From Malaya genurostris (lineage: Eukaryota > Arthropoda > Insecta > Diptera > Culicidae), in contig NC_080571.1 of the NCBI RefSeq assembly GCF_030247185.1, positions 350,978,254 through 351,042,253 of the forward strand: a stretch of DNA of 64,000 bases, given 5' to 3'. Every line of letters starts with the position of its first letter. Position 1 is the first letter of the stretch. The position numbers were made by a program, and so were the translations under genes. Shown piece after piece: positions 10,880-21,480 of this stretch. The notes under the pieces were generated by a model, which was not told the origin of the DNA, made no database searches, and was given only the letters and a program-made list of their open reading frames with translations.

Positions 10880-12930
10880 AGGAACGGCAAAAATCTGGTT
10901 AAGATATCCAAAACAGTTATTGATCACGATAAACTTAACAATGATTTCAAACGTTACGTTGATGCTATCGAACATGTTCAGAATGTGAACACCTGCCTAC
11001 AAAACATTATAGCAAATATAACAATATATTAAAAGATTGCACCAAGGTAGTCACGAAGCATGCTAACATCAAAGACACACAATGTCCATGAATAAACTTT
11101 GATGTGTGGACATTAATAAAAATTAAAAACAACTACCTAAAACGATGTCGTCGAAACCCCAATGATGTTCGTTTAGCGGGTTTGCTGAAGCATATTTCTA
11201 GAAAACTGAACTTAGCTAAAAAGCGAGCAAAAAGGAGTTATTTTGAGAGGTTATTTAAGAACACACCGCACTCAAGAATGTGGAAGAACATAAACCTATT
11301 ACTAGGTTAAAAGCAAACCAAATCAACTCCATCTTTGATTGTCAACGGAAATTGTATAACTGACAAGAAACTAATCTGTGAAGCATTCAACAAGCACTTT
11401 GTTACAGTTGGTTCCAAGTTAGCAGAGAATATAACCCCAAATGGGTCTTGTCCACTGCAACACATCGATCCAATTGCAAATTAAATTTTCCTCCAAACCA
11501 TCGTCGGTGAATGAGATTATACTTCTCATCAATGAACTGAAAACGAACAAAAGTCCTGGCCCTGATCTTATTCCAGCAAAAATAATAAAAAACAATGCCG
11601 AATCCTTTTCTCGGATCTTATCTGACTCATTCAACTTGATGATACAAGAAGGATTCTACCCAGACAGCCATAAAGTTGCTAAAGTTGTTCCAATTTTAAA
11701 ATCAGGTGACTCTGCAATACCCGATAATTACCAACCTATAGCGACACTTTCAGTTTTTAACAAAATCTTCGAAAAATTGCTGATAAGTCGTATAGGTTGT
11801 TTCCTAGAAAGTCACAAAATACCCTTTAGCATGCAATATGGTTTCCGAAGCGAAAGTAGCACAACCGTTGCTATAACTGAGCTCATAGATAATATTCTAG
11901 AAATAACGGACTCCAAAAGATATGTGGGTGCTTTATTTTTAGACTTAAAAAAGGCCTTCGACACTCTGAATCATGAAATACTGCTCCGTAAACTGGACAA
12001 GTATGGAATTAGAGGGATTGCTAATAACATAATCCGAAGCTATTTAGAAAACAGAATCCAATATGTTTCAATCGATGGAGAAACAAGTTCTTCAAAACTA
12101 GTAAGTATTGGCGTACCACAGGGAAGTAATATCAGGCCCTTACTGTTCTTGCTATATGTTAACGATATATGCAAGATTAATCTCTCTGGTATTCCAAGGT
12201 TATTTGCGGATGATACGGCCTTGTTTTATCCGAATGCCAATACAAGTTCTTTTGTAACAAACATGAATAAAGACTTGCTGATTTTAAAAGAATACTTCTC
12301 TGAAAATCTGTTCTTTTTGAATCTACAAAAAACTAAATATGTCATGTTCCGATCACCTAGGAAAGTTCTTCCCACTCTTCCAAACTTAATTATTGAAGAA
12401 AATGTTATAGAAAGAGTGGAAGTTTTTAAATATTTGGGAATCCATCTGGACTCTACGTTGTATTGGGAACATCATATAAAGGAAATCGAAAAAAAATCTC
12501 ATCATTGTGTGGAATTTTTAAACGTATAAGTCATTTTCTACCACGGAAAACACTTATTCTGTTCTATTTCGCTCATATTCATCCTCGCTTGAGTTACCTC
12601 GTTGTTGTCTGGGGTAGAGCCTGCAAGTCAAAATTGAAGAGAATAATATTCGATCTACCCTTTCTATTTCCTACAGCTCAGCTTTATACAGATCTTCCTC
12701 ATAAAAACTTACCCATTCTAGGTATTTGCGATGAACGACCATTAATCTTTATCCACAACATAATACATAATCCGGAGACTGTTCACAATATAACAATAAA
12801 TACAACACCTCGAATTCACAACACAAGGCAAGTTAATCATCTTTCGCAATCCCGTGCATTTTCATTTTCGTATTTTAAAATCATACAATTATATAACATG
12901 TGTAAATAAATTAACTTTAATAAACTATAT
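10880..12930 (+). mobile_element. CR1/L2-like non-LTR retrotransposon, 5'-truncated and frameshifted
   Basis: The coding signal starts in the endonuclease-RT linker (ISKTVIDHDKLNNDFKRYV at about 10900) and runs to a terminator near 12909. No TSD could be fixed. The 3' end near 12920-12960 is AT-rich with TTAATAAACT. The RT style (DLKKAFDTLNHEILL, GVPQGSN, LFADDT) fits the CR1/L2 group known from mosquitoes; the exact clade is inference. Confidence 0.8.
10900..12909 (+). pseudogene. CR1/L2-like ORF2 pseudogene (RT core readable)
   Basis: At least three segments in different frames form one ORF. A linker piece at 11104-11310 (KKRAKRSYFERLF...MWKNINLLLG) is followed by a stop and frameshift. 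The RT core spans 11441-12529 with NKSPGPDLIPAKI, PDNYQPIATLS, YGFRSESST, LFLDLKKAFDTLNHEIL, GVPQGSNIRPLLFLLYVND and the catalytic LFADDTALF. A frameshift near 12495 leads into 12463-12909 with the thumb and C-terminal part (HIHPRLSYLVVVWG). The endonuclease is missing. RT palm residues look intact, but the full protein cannot be made. Confidence 0.85.
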
Positions 12931-13545
12931 GTAGCATATTATTAAGAACCCAAAATGATGACGTTTCAATTTCAAATTACTATGCACCGCATACGAAAAT
13001 ACATGAAAATTATGCATAAATCTGTTAAACACTAAGCTTTTTCATCAGTTCATAAGCCCTTGTATGACAATTCGACTGTAAGTGTCAGGCAAATCGAATA
13101 CTAGAAGCCATTTATTTGGAATTTATCTGGTAGGTGAAATTTAAGTGTATTACCAATAGAATTAAACATAATTTCATTTGCATTAGATTTGAAAAGACTT
13201 ACACTTGCAATATAAGTGTCAAGACAAATGCGCCGAAATTAAGTGTAAAACACTTCGGTCTAACGTGTCGATTTATATCAGTGTATCATAATTTTGAACT
13301 CATACAACTTCCTCATTTGACGATAGAATTATGTGTTTCAATCACCAATCTATTCGAAAACTTCTAACTTAGGTTAGACTAGATGTCATATATTTCACCC
13401 CGGTTTTACTTATTTAGTCGTTCACCGGGAATTCTTAACTTAAATATACATAGAAAAAGTGGAAATGTTTTTCAATAATACATTATTGAAAAATCAGTTT
13501 GAATAGATCCTGTTTTCACGAGCCACGAGCTTATAATATGTTATA
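12931..13545. other. AT-rich stretch with an inverted tail module
   Basis: The only supported feature is the reverse-oriented CCCGGTGAACGAC module at 13398-13431. No gene is recognised. Confidence 0.5.
13398..13431 (-). repeat. Dispersed CCCGGTGAACGAC tail module, reverse copy
   Basis: The reverse complement reads CCCGGTGAACGAC, then AAAACCGGGGTGAAATATAT. It is a short copy of the module at 9184-9241. Confidence 0.6.
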
Positions 13546-14834
13546 AGAAGTGTATAGAAAATAAGCTATCCACAAAATTTTCTTTCAAATTCTGATAACA
13601 AATTATATTTTATTCAAACTAAAAATAGATCCATTATTGTACGAGGTTACACTTGAGCATAATGAAAACCGGATGAAATTTAAGTTATTCCTTTACGAAT
13701 TTTCGAACTTTTGATCGAAGGCCCTTCATTAAGTTTCGGACAAGTGTTGCATCGCATTTTTTGGACGCTTGAGCCCAATTTTTTTGAACTCCTGCATGTT
13801 CCCAGCTGCCTTACCAGTCTTCTTCAAGATTGCCCAGTAACGTTCGATGGGTCGAAGCTGAGGCCAATTTGGTGGATTGATATTTTTCAACGAAATTTAT
13901 AACCTTTTCCGCAAGCCAATTGAGAGTGGTTTTGGCATAGTGAGCCGACGCTAATTCCGGCAAAAACAGTGGAGGTGTACTAATGCTTCCTATTTAAAGA
14001 CAGCAATTTCTTCTGGAGACACTCAGATCGATAGATTTCTGCATTTATAGTTCCGCCAGTGTAAAAAATGGTTGACTACAAACCACAAAAACATATTGCT
14101 TGCCATACCAGTACCTTCGACCGTATTTCTCCACTTGAATCGACCAGTCCGCATCGCTCACATTCTCCTCAACGACGACAGTAAAGTATTGTGGACCTGA
14201 AAGGGTTTTTGAGTCCTCCTTTACATAAGTCTTATCGTCTATGAAAACGCATGCATCCGGACACTGCAAAAGACGCGAATACAATTTCCGGGCCCTTGTT
14301 GCTGCCCGCTTCTTCTCTTCTACAATTTGTTTCGAGATTTTCTGCTTCTTGTAGGTCTTCAAGTGATTTCGCCTCTTGATACTCTGGATCATTTCGACAC
14401 TCGTTCCTGATTTCTTGGCCAAATCACGTATTGACATTGATTTGTTCTTCATGATTAGAGATACAACTTTCTGGTTCAGTTTCGGGTTGGAAGAACCGGG
14501 TTTTCTGCCTCTTCCTGGTAGCTCATCCAAAGAATAGTGTTCCCCAAACTTATTAATGGTGGTTTTAACACTGGCATGATGAATTCCAAACCGCTTCGCC
14601 AATTTTCACATAGTAATACCCTTCTCACTCAGCCATGCGTCCAGAACCTTAATTTTCACTTCCTTTTCCATACGCGACATTTTGAAAACGCAGAATTTCA
14701 TCCGCACAAACAAGTAAACAAATGAAAGCTGACAACCAAACGCACAGCATGCTGTGATCTGAGCTTAAAAAACCATCACAAATACACGCGTACAACACAA
14801 ATGAATGTGGATAGCTTATTTTCGATACACTCAT
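13546..14834 (-). mobile_element. DD37E Tc1/mariner element, copy B
   Basis: Inverted repeats AGAAGTGTATAGAAAATAAG (13546) and the complement of ATGAGTGTATCGAAAATAAG (ending 14834) are flanked by TA at 13544-13545 and 14835-14836. At 1,289 bp it is the longest of copies A-C, so it probably has the fewest internal deletions. Confidence 0.93.
13685..14680 (-). pseudogene. DD37E transposase pseudogene, copy B
   Basis: Minus-strand ATG at 14680 (MSRMEKEVKIKVLDAW). A TGA interrupts at TM*KLAKRFGIHH, where copy C has CGA (Arg), a likely CpG transition. The frame then reads the paired HTH (LAKRFGIHHASVKTTINKFG), the GRGRKPGSSNP linker, SIRDLAKKSGTSVEMIQ, the first catalytic Asp in FIDDKTYVKEDS, and PQYFTVVVEENV with the Gln codon that is a stop in copies A and C. 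A one-base loss near 14120 (KYGRRYWYGKQ instead of GRKVLVWQ) shifts the rest. The second Asp and Glu blocks survive in other frames down to a terminator at 13685. Confidence 0.9.
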
Positions 14835-14836
14835 TA

Positions 14837-15479
14837 AAGTAAACAGCGCGGATAAAAGCTAAAGGTTGAAATTTTTCATCATTCTTCCCTGAGCGATTCT
14901 CGTAGCAAGACGGGCAGTGCGAATTTACGCACTTCAATTTATATTCTGTCTGGAGCGGTCACTGTAGCCTAATCATAATCGAAGAATTAATTCGATCTTC
15001 CAACAATTTAACCAAGCGTCGTCACTAATACATTCAACGCTTTATCGTATTGTATGGATGCCATTGGAGTATACACCGTGCCAAAGTGAATAGTTGTGCA
15101 TGAAAGTTTTCTATTGTACTGATAGAATTAATTATTGGTCCATATATGAGCAATTCCATGCGGAATCGGCTGACTGTTGGCACTGTAAGAAGTGTCGAAA
15201 TAACAAAAATGAAACACGAAGTTTAACGACGACAAGATATATTTGTTCTTACTCCGTCTACTACTAGTGTGCTAATGAATAAAACTATAGAAAAAAATGG
15301 TAAGCTGGTTCAACACTAGTGTTGCCAGTTATTCAATATTGTTACACGCTTTCTTCTTTTTTTATGAATGAAACAATCAAACAATATTCTTTTAACCTAA
15401 TGTTAGTAAGGGGGGGGGGACGATTACCCGCGGTGACTCGGGGTTAGTAGGATACAATGGTTCAGTGAAAACAGGATGA
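14837..15479. other. Probable 3' end/LTR zone of the minus-strand gypsy element
   Basis: The sequence lies just downstream of the pol end (15495) in element orientation, where a 3' LTR is expected. A G-run occurs at 15411-15419. With no second LTR in the window the borders cannot be set. AT-rich sequence at 14837-15170 shows nothing recognisable. Confidence 0.4.
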
Positions 15480-15494
15480 TGATAAGGATACTAC

Positions 15495-16750
15495 CTAGTC
15501 TTTAAATCTATGAGGTGGTCGAACAGTGCGACCGCTTCGAGTTTCATACAAATTTTCAGTGGTATTACGCGCCGGTAGACCTGAATTTGTTGAATCTGAG
15601 GTATTAGAGACATCTAGTTCAGAATGACTTCCCCATCCACCGTGTTCAGTGTCATAATTTGACGATGAACCGGAGTATTCGTGCTCGAACAAAACGGGTT
15701 CTTGTATAGGGATTTTACCCGCAGGGGGGCTCGTTACACTAGGTTGGAAAACATCAGCTTTTGGAGCTACTTGCAGTGGGGGGATTGATTTTGGTTTTGC
15801 TCAGCTCATTTGCTCTTCGTACGTCATATCACTCGGATTAAAACTTTCATTCATCGAACAAGTGATAAAACGTCGGTTTCGGTGGAAATGATTACCGAAA
15901 CTTTCCTTTACCATATACGACCTTCCATTCACACATCTAACGATTTCCCCATAATGCCATTCCTTATCATTCTTCTTAAACAAAACCTTATCGCCTTTAG
16001 GCAACACTGGTAAGCCTTTTGCCGACCGATCATAATAATATTTCTGACATCGCTTCCGCATTATCTTAGCTCTAACTTCATTACTGTTTAAGTTAGCAGG
16101 AACAAGCATTTCACTTGAAATCGGAAGACGAGTTTTGAGTTGACGACCGAAGAACAACTGTGCTGGCGTGAGACCCATGCTCAAAACGGGAGTAGAGTTA
16201 TACTCTAGCAGATGATACGGAAACAGTTCAACCTCTCGGAGCTCACGACATCGTTTGAGGATATTTTTGACAATCGATACACCTTTCTCGGACAAACCGT
16301 CGCTCTGAGGATAACGAGGACTTGAAAATATGAACTGAATGTTGCACTTATTCGCATAGGAATCAAATGGGGCGGAGTTAAAAGGGACGTTATCACAGCG
16401 AACCTGGGTGGGGTATCCATAAAAGCAGAAGAGGCGATCTAGAATTTCTATAACATGTGAGGCATTTTTCGCTCGTAGTCTCTCTGAAAATACGAAGCCG
16501 GAGTACGCGTCAATAACGGCAACATAATAAACTCCAGCATACTCATATAAATCAATGCCTATACGGTGGAAGGGATATTCCGGTACGGGAGATTGTACCA
16601 AAGGTTCCTTCTGCAAATTCCGAGTAAATTTCTCACAAACTGAACAATTTTTAACCAGCTCAGTTAGGTCATTGGTCATCTCTGGCCAGAAAAATTGCGA
16701 TCTAGCTCGGGCCAGAGTTTTTTCGATACCTAAATGTGGTGCATGAACCC
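15495..16750 (-). pseudogene. Gypsy integrase with C-terminal tail, broken
   Basis: The H2C2 zinc-binding region (WVHAPHLG...KNCSVC) crosses a frameshift near 16680-16752. The catalytic core has Asp in GIDLYEYAGVYY, Asp in VRCDNVPFNS (usually SDNGP) and the Glu region in PQSDGLSEKG, followed by a basic C-terminal domain (KGDKVLFKKNDKEWHYGE). A single TGA at 15801-15803 separates QMS from AKPKSIPP. The same frame continues to TRSGRTVRPPHRFKD at 15495, a common end of insect gypsy pol polyproteins. A second, unrelated-looking frame over the region is a shadow. Confidence 0.88.
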
Positions 16751-16752
16751 AG

Positions 16753-17571
16753 TTAGATATACATTTTTACATGCCCGTAGGGACTACCAATCGATGCTAA
16801 GCGGGCGTGATAAGCGGGCCACCCATCTACAACGTAATTGACAACACGGTTATAACGATCATCACTGTTAAGTTTTTCAAGGTAATATTTGTAATTGTCG
16901 GATGACAAACAAACCTGTTGAGAAACCGTGTGAATCATGCCACTCAACTCTTCACTAAAATCAGTATCGTCCGGAAGTGGTGCTCTGGACAGACAATCAG
17001 CAACAAGTAAATGTTTCCCTGGGGTGTAAACAATCTCCATATCCGGATGTTTCAACAGATGCAGGAACATACGCTGAAGTCGAGGTGTAACTTCATCTAT
17101 GTCGTTTTTTATCAAGGCCTCCAAAGGTTTATGATCTGATTGGACAATGAAACTTCGACTGTAGAGATAATGATGGAACCTTTCACATGCAAATACAATG
17201 GCTAATAATTCTTTCTCAATTTGTGCCCACTTCTGTTCACTTTTTGAAAGTGTTCGTGAGGCAAACGCGATTGGTTTACCATCTTGCATGATAACGCTAC
17301 CCATACCATCTTTTGAACTATCCGGTTGCACAACGACTTGTTTTTCCGGGTCAAAAATCGTCAAAATCGGGGTTTTAGTAATTGAAGTGAGTAACTCATC
17401 TAGTTCACGATCATTACGAAGGTTAGCAGTACGTTTAGACAAATTAGGAATAAATTTCCCGAGATACTTCAAAAGGCCAAGAATTCTTAAAACGTCTGAT
17501 TTATTGCAAGGCCTAGGTATGTCAACAATCGCTTGTATATACGACGAATCTGGAGAGACTGTATCCTTGGA
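16753..17571 (-). pseudogene. Gypsy RT thumb and RNase H domain
   Basis: The reading starts in the connection to RT (SKDTVSPDSS), passes LGKFIPNLSKRTANLR and ITKTPILTIFDPEKQVVVQPD, and then shows RNase H: Asp in QPDSSKDGMG, Glu in QIEKELLAIV, and Asp in IVQSDHKPLEAL. The end of the domain reads GKHLLVADCLSRAP (usually NVADALSRAP), so the late Asp position is kept. The hAT insertion lies immediately upstream in element orientation. Confidence 0.88.
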
Positions 17572-17579
17572 TGTAAGAT
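17572..17579 (+). repeat. Left TSD of the hAT element
   Basis: TGTAAGAT occurs here and at 21026-21033. An 8-bp duplication is diagnostic of hAT-type insertion. Confidence 0.92.
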
Positions 17580-17719
17580 TAGGGATGTCGCGTTTTTTGA
17601 AATACTCGATTAGTAAATAATCGAATACAACTTTTCAAACTAATCGATTTGCTTGATTAATCGTACAGAATTACTCGATTAATCGATTAGCTTGCGATTA
17701 AGCATGACTAAATTTGATG

Positions 17720-19371
17720 GGCGATCTAACGTTGTGTTTCACTGCTAGATGCGTACGTGTGCGAGGATAATGATTGCAATATTAGCTGTCAAAATACAAG
17801 GGAAAACCGAATTTTCACTTGTAAAATCCTTTATAACTTACATACAACGTCATTTTTTCAAGCGAAAAGTTAATTTTAGTGTGAGAAAAATCAATTTCTA
17901 CCTATGTTATTGTAGCAGCACCCAAGATTCTGTTTTAAACCAGGCATATTTTCAGATCTGATCTTAGCATGCGAGAAAAGGTTATGTTGATAACTTGGAA
18001 TGATTTTATTCGTTGCGTACATTATAAAATATTACTTGAAAGACCGCACAGATGCGCAAACCTAAGCGAATATGCGATATTATGATGAGGAATAGTTTTT
18101 TACTAAGAACTAATTCCGGATCTCGATATTGATCAACATATCATCTTATAAAAACAAAAATGATTACACGAAACGAAAGAAAATAAATTTTCTTACATTT
18201 TAAAATAAACAGTTCTTATAACAAGTTCTAGAATTCTACAAAATAATTGAAATTATATAAGAAAAAATCAATCTTAGGAAAGGTTCAAATAATGAAACAT
18301 AGATGGCGGGTCAGGTGAAATTAGTTCTACGTTCGATTGTCAATTTTGTTTAAGTCGATTTGTTGTTTCAAGTGGTGACAGATTGTTTTCGAAACAACTT
18401 ACTTATTTCACGCACAAAAATTAAACAAATGTCTAGTAATTAGAATGAATAGATATTCTAATTTGAATCAAATATTGGTCTCGTTTTTATAAACACCATT
18501 AAGTCACATGGCAAAATTTTCTTTGAAGAAATGCAGGCGAATTATTCAAAATAGAGCATATTTTTAACAACCAAAAAAAATTTTCTTCTTCGATTACTGT
18601 TATGATATACACTCAGCCAGTACATAACAGATCTTCAAGTAAGTGGCAGGGTGCTTAGTGACTTTAAAACAAACACGACATATTTTTGTAATAATCACAA
18701 TTTGTTTGGAGCCACCATGAAGTAATAACATTCGAGTTTGAATCTATTGATTTGATGTTTGATGAGCAACTAACCGTTTCATCGTTTTCATTATACTGTT
18801 TTTTCTGAATGAAGTTTAAATTACTTAATTAAGCTCTCGGTCCTCGCACACTAAGATTACTAGAAATCAATAAATCAATTTGAGGTATATAAACTCAAAA
18901 ACTAGTAATATAAACTAGTAAATATGTGTATAATAGCTTTTAATCAAAATATGTCTCTTTCAAACAAGAACAAACTAAGAAAAACAAAAAATCACGCGAA
19001 ACAATATACATTTGTTTGTTTGTTGCGAATGATATCCTATGTAGCAAACCTAATTTACTATTCTCATCGTTTGAATAGTAAAATACTGTTGAAATCATAG
19101 TAACGCAAAGGTTTATGTGACAAATCATAGCCTTCGAAAAGGTGAATGTGAGAGCATGGAACTAAAGCTTTCAGAATGTCAATTCAGGAAACTTGAATTA
19201 TCTCAGGTTTAAAATTTTTAAGCAGACGATTTATAGGTAAAAGATTCAAAACAATTTTGGTTTAATTTTATTAAAAATATTGTGCGATTAGTAATATAAA
19301 TAAAGAAATGTCAATATTTTTGATAGAAAAGCAGTGTAAATATTTTGATGAACCAGAGATTATCTATTAGA
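17720..19371. other. Interior of the hAT element, no coding content seen
   Basis: AT-rich sequence. The short open frames (17749-17961, 18940-19128) have no recognisable product. No nested TIR pair was found in this part. Confidence 0.5.
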
Positions 19372-20541
19372 ATAAAAAAAAAGGCGGGTGGGTAATGTCA
19401 GCGACATAACTGGATGTCGTGAATACGAGAACAACTGACATGTTCCTTAACACTTCCGAATATCAATTGTATGAATTATGCAAGTATTCCCCTTTTTCAA
19501 ATTTTTCGCAAAAACAAAGAAGGCTTTACTTGATCTCGATTACTGTGAATTTCACACAGCGAAAAGTGCACAAATCTAACCAAATTGTTCTTGATTTGCA
19601 CTAAACTGAGGATAATTACCTTCGATTTGCGAAAAACAAATCCTAATAGTTCTTTAGAAAACTTTTAGAGCCATTAGAACGGCTGATATTGTGTAATGCT
19701 CTCCACCGTTGTTTTTTTCCAATGCTAATGATTGGCAGCTGTGACGTAATCGCTCTTGTCGAAAGCGAAACTAGCTGTGCAGACGACAAAAAATACATCT
19801 GCTCGCAGTGGCGATAGAAACCAAACTGATTCAAATTTTGTTAAGAGATTCCCTTTTTTGTTATTTCGTTTGTAGCTTTTTCAATAATGGGCGGTCCTAA
19901 CGGCTATAAAAATAGCCGCATACAGAATTTTAATGTCGATTATTTCATTTTGGATTTGCATAATTTATTGAAAGAAACTATCAATATGCTGTAGGGATTC
20001 GTTTCTAGCATTCAGAAGGACCAAATTGAGGAACTCACTACGATATTCACAACTTTTTGGAACCTTTTTTTAGAACGATTTGTTGTACAGCAGCAGATAT
20101 TTTGTTCTCTTCCTCAGAACGCGTTCTGATTGGCTGGTGTTGACATGGGTCAAATGAGATAGGTTTTTCAATAGTGTACTATTGAAATACTTCAATGCTT
20201 TTGCTATACACGTTTAAGTTGAAAAATTTCGATTCTATTGGTAGTTAGATTATATAAATCCTTCCATAGATCACTGAGCTATGAGCTTTCAAAATACGAG
20301 AAAGGCAAACGCGCCTTATGAATTATCCTCTTTGATACTCGTTTATACCAAACATTATGCCACACAACTGAAAATTTTATCATAAAATTGTGATTATATT
20401 TCCGATGGCATGTAGCAAAAATTATGTTGATTCGTTAGATACAACAAGAGATATTCACGATCAAAAACTTATCACTCTCTCAGAGGGTAAATATTGAAAA
20501 GGCACCCCATAGTAAAGTAAGTCGTATTCACGACAAAATCA
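19372..20541. repeat. 1.2-kb repeat family, copy 1 (inside the hAT element)
   Basis: It aligns almost base for base with 60213-61404. The left side starts in an A-run then GGCGGGTGGGTAATGTC; the right side ends in AAGTCGTATTCACGACAAAA. A 14-base inverted repeat brackets it: TGTCGTGAATACGA at 19415-19428 and its complement at 20522-20535. Inside are a CCAAT-type GATTGGCTG (20128) and TATATAAA (20251). A deletion of about 36 bp relative to copy 2 lies near 20356. The shared 61-codon frame near the left end is degraded identically and is not considered a gene. Confidence 0.85.
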
Positions 20542-21022
20542 ACAGAATTTTGTGCAGTTTTTGATAACATTGAAACTTCTCAACTCATTGACAAAATGAA
20601 ACGAAACCAAATTTGAGGAATACAATTGAGAAGATTATAATGAACATAAGTGAAACTGGAGTCATTTCTTTCATTTTATTGTATTGTAATTTTCACTGGT
20701 GGTAAGATTACTGTCTGAAAAAACTTCGAAAACCTCTAAAAAGTCTGCAAAACTGCATAGTTTGCTAAAAAAGAAAATTCATCAAATTCACATAAAATCT
20801 GCAACTTGGTATCTGTGATTCTGACGCTCATTATTTCGCAATTCTGCGACGATTCCGTCGCATTCTATGCTAAGCTGAAATTCGCAATACTAATCGAACC
20901 AATAATCGTAGGAAATTATTCGATTACTGCGATTATCTGAAAGAATTCAATCGATTAAATTTCATTCGATTAACTGTGCCTTTACTCGATTATTCGATTA
21001 ATCGATCGATATTACGACATCT
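20542..21022. other. Right interior and subterminal region of the hAT element
   Basis: AT-rich sequence that becomes a dense array of TAATCG/CGATTA words from about 20880 to the end of the element. No gene. Confidence 0.7.
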
Positions 21023-21480
21023 CTATGTAAGATGCCCCATGAATTTCACTTTATCAGTGCGATACTGAATTTTTGAGGGATTGAATCTGATGTTATTATC
21101 ACGAGTACGTTGAAGAACTTTTGTTAAAATCTCATCATGTTCTTTAAAATTTTTTCCGCAAATTAGCATATCATCGAAATAAACTTCAACCCCGTCGATA
21201 TCGCCAAATAACTGAACCATGCGCTTCTGAAACATCTCGGGTGCACTGCTGATGCCAAAAGGAACCCGTTTCCACTTGAAGCGACCAAACGGAGTCATAA
21301 ACGTGGTCAAATCCGAGCTTTGATTATCAAGCTCCACTTGCCAAAACCCATTACGCAAAACCAAGACCGTGAATACTTGTTTACCATACAGACGACTTAG
21401 TATGGCTTCTGCCTTTGGAATTAAAAAGTATTCTCTCGTTATGCTACTGGCTACGAATTTATTGCTCAAAGAATAATTTA
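21023..21480 (-). pseudogene. Gypsy reverse transcriptase palm, 5' truncated
   Basis: The frame reads LSNKFVASSITREYFLIPKA, then FTVLVLRNGFWQVELD (usually LDL or LDA for the first catalytic Asp; here VLVLRNG, so that Asp is lost), then TFMTPFGRFKWKRVPFGISS, APEMFQKRM and VYFDDMLICG (FDD in place of the usual YDD). It stops at KVKFMGHLT, where the hAT element is inserted. Fingers, protease and gag are missing. The loss of the first Asp suggests the copy was inactive. Confidence 0.85.

Larger units (their letters stand above)
17580..21025. mobile_element. Non-autonomous hAT element with CGATTA subterminal repeats
   Basis: The termini TAGGGATGTCG (17580) and the complement of TAGAGATGTCG (ending 21025) are flanked by an exact 8-bp duplication. 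The first 140 bp and the last 170 bp are packed with variants of CGATTA/TAATCG, for example CTCGATTAATCGATTAG near 17663 and ATTCGATTAATCGATCG near 20993, a pattern typical of transposase binding sites. No transposase frame exists inside. The interior is AT-rich and holds a copy of the 1.2-kb repeat at 19372-20541. At 3.4 kb it is long for a non-autonomous element, probably because of internal insertions. Confidence 0.9.
15480..21480 (-). mobile_element. Ty3/gypsy retrotransposon pol, split by a hAT element
   Basis: The minus strand carries RT (21480-21026), RNase H (17571-16753) and integrase (16750-15495) in gypsy order. A 3,446-bp hAT element sits between RT and RNase H; removing it with one TSD copy restores the RT reading MGHLTSKDTVSPDSS. 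The element ends at 21480, next to the TIR of a DD37E element, without gag, protease or a 5' LTR, so it is truncated. Single stops and a frameshift remain. Confidence 0.88.

Noticed and set aside
19419..19604. 61-codon ORF conserved between the two 1.2-kb repeats (also 60260-60445)
   Set aside because: The similarity is explained by the DNA repeat itself; substitutions do not favour silent sites by eye, and no domain is visible.
20128..20258. Histone-gene-like promoter in the 1.2-kb repeat
   Set aside because: A CCAAT-like string and a TATA box alone are too weak; no histone coding sequence or 3' stem-loop was found.
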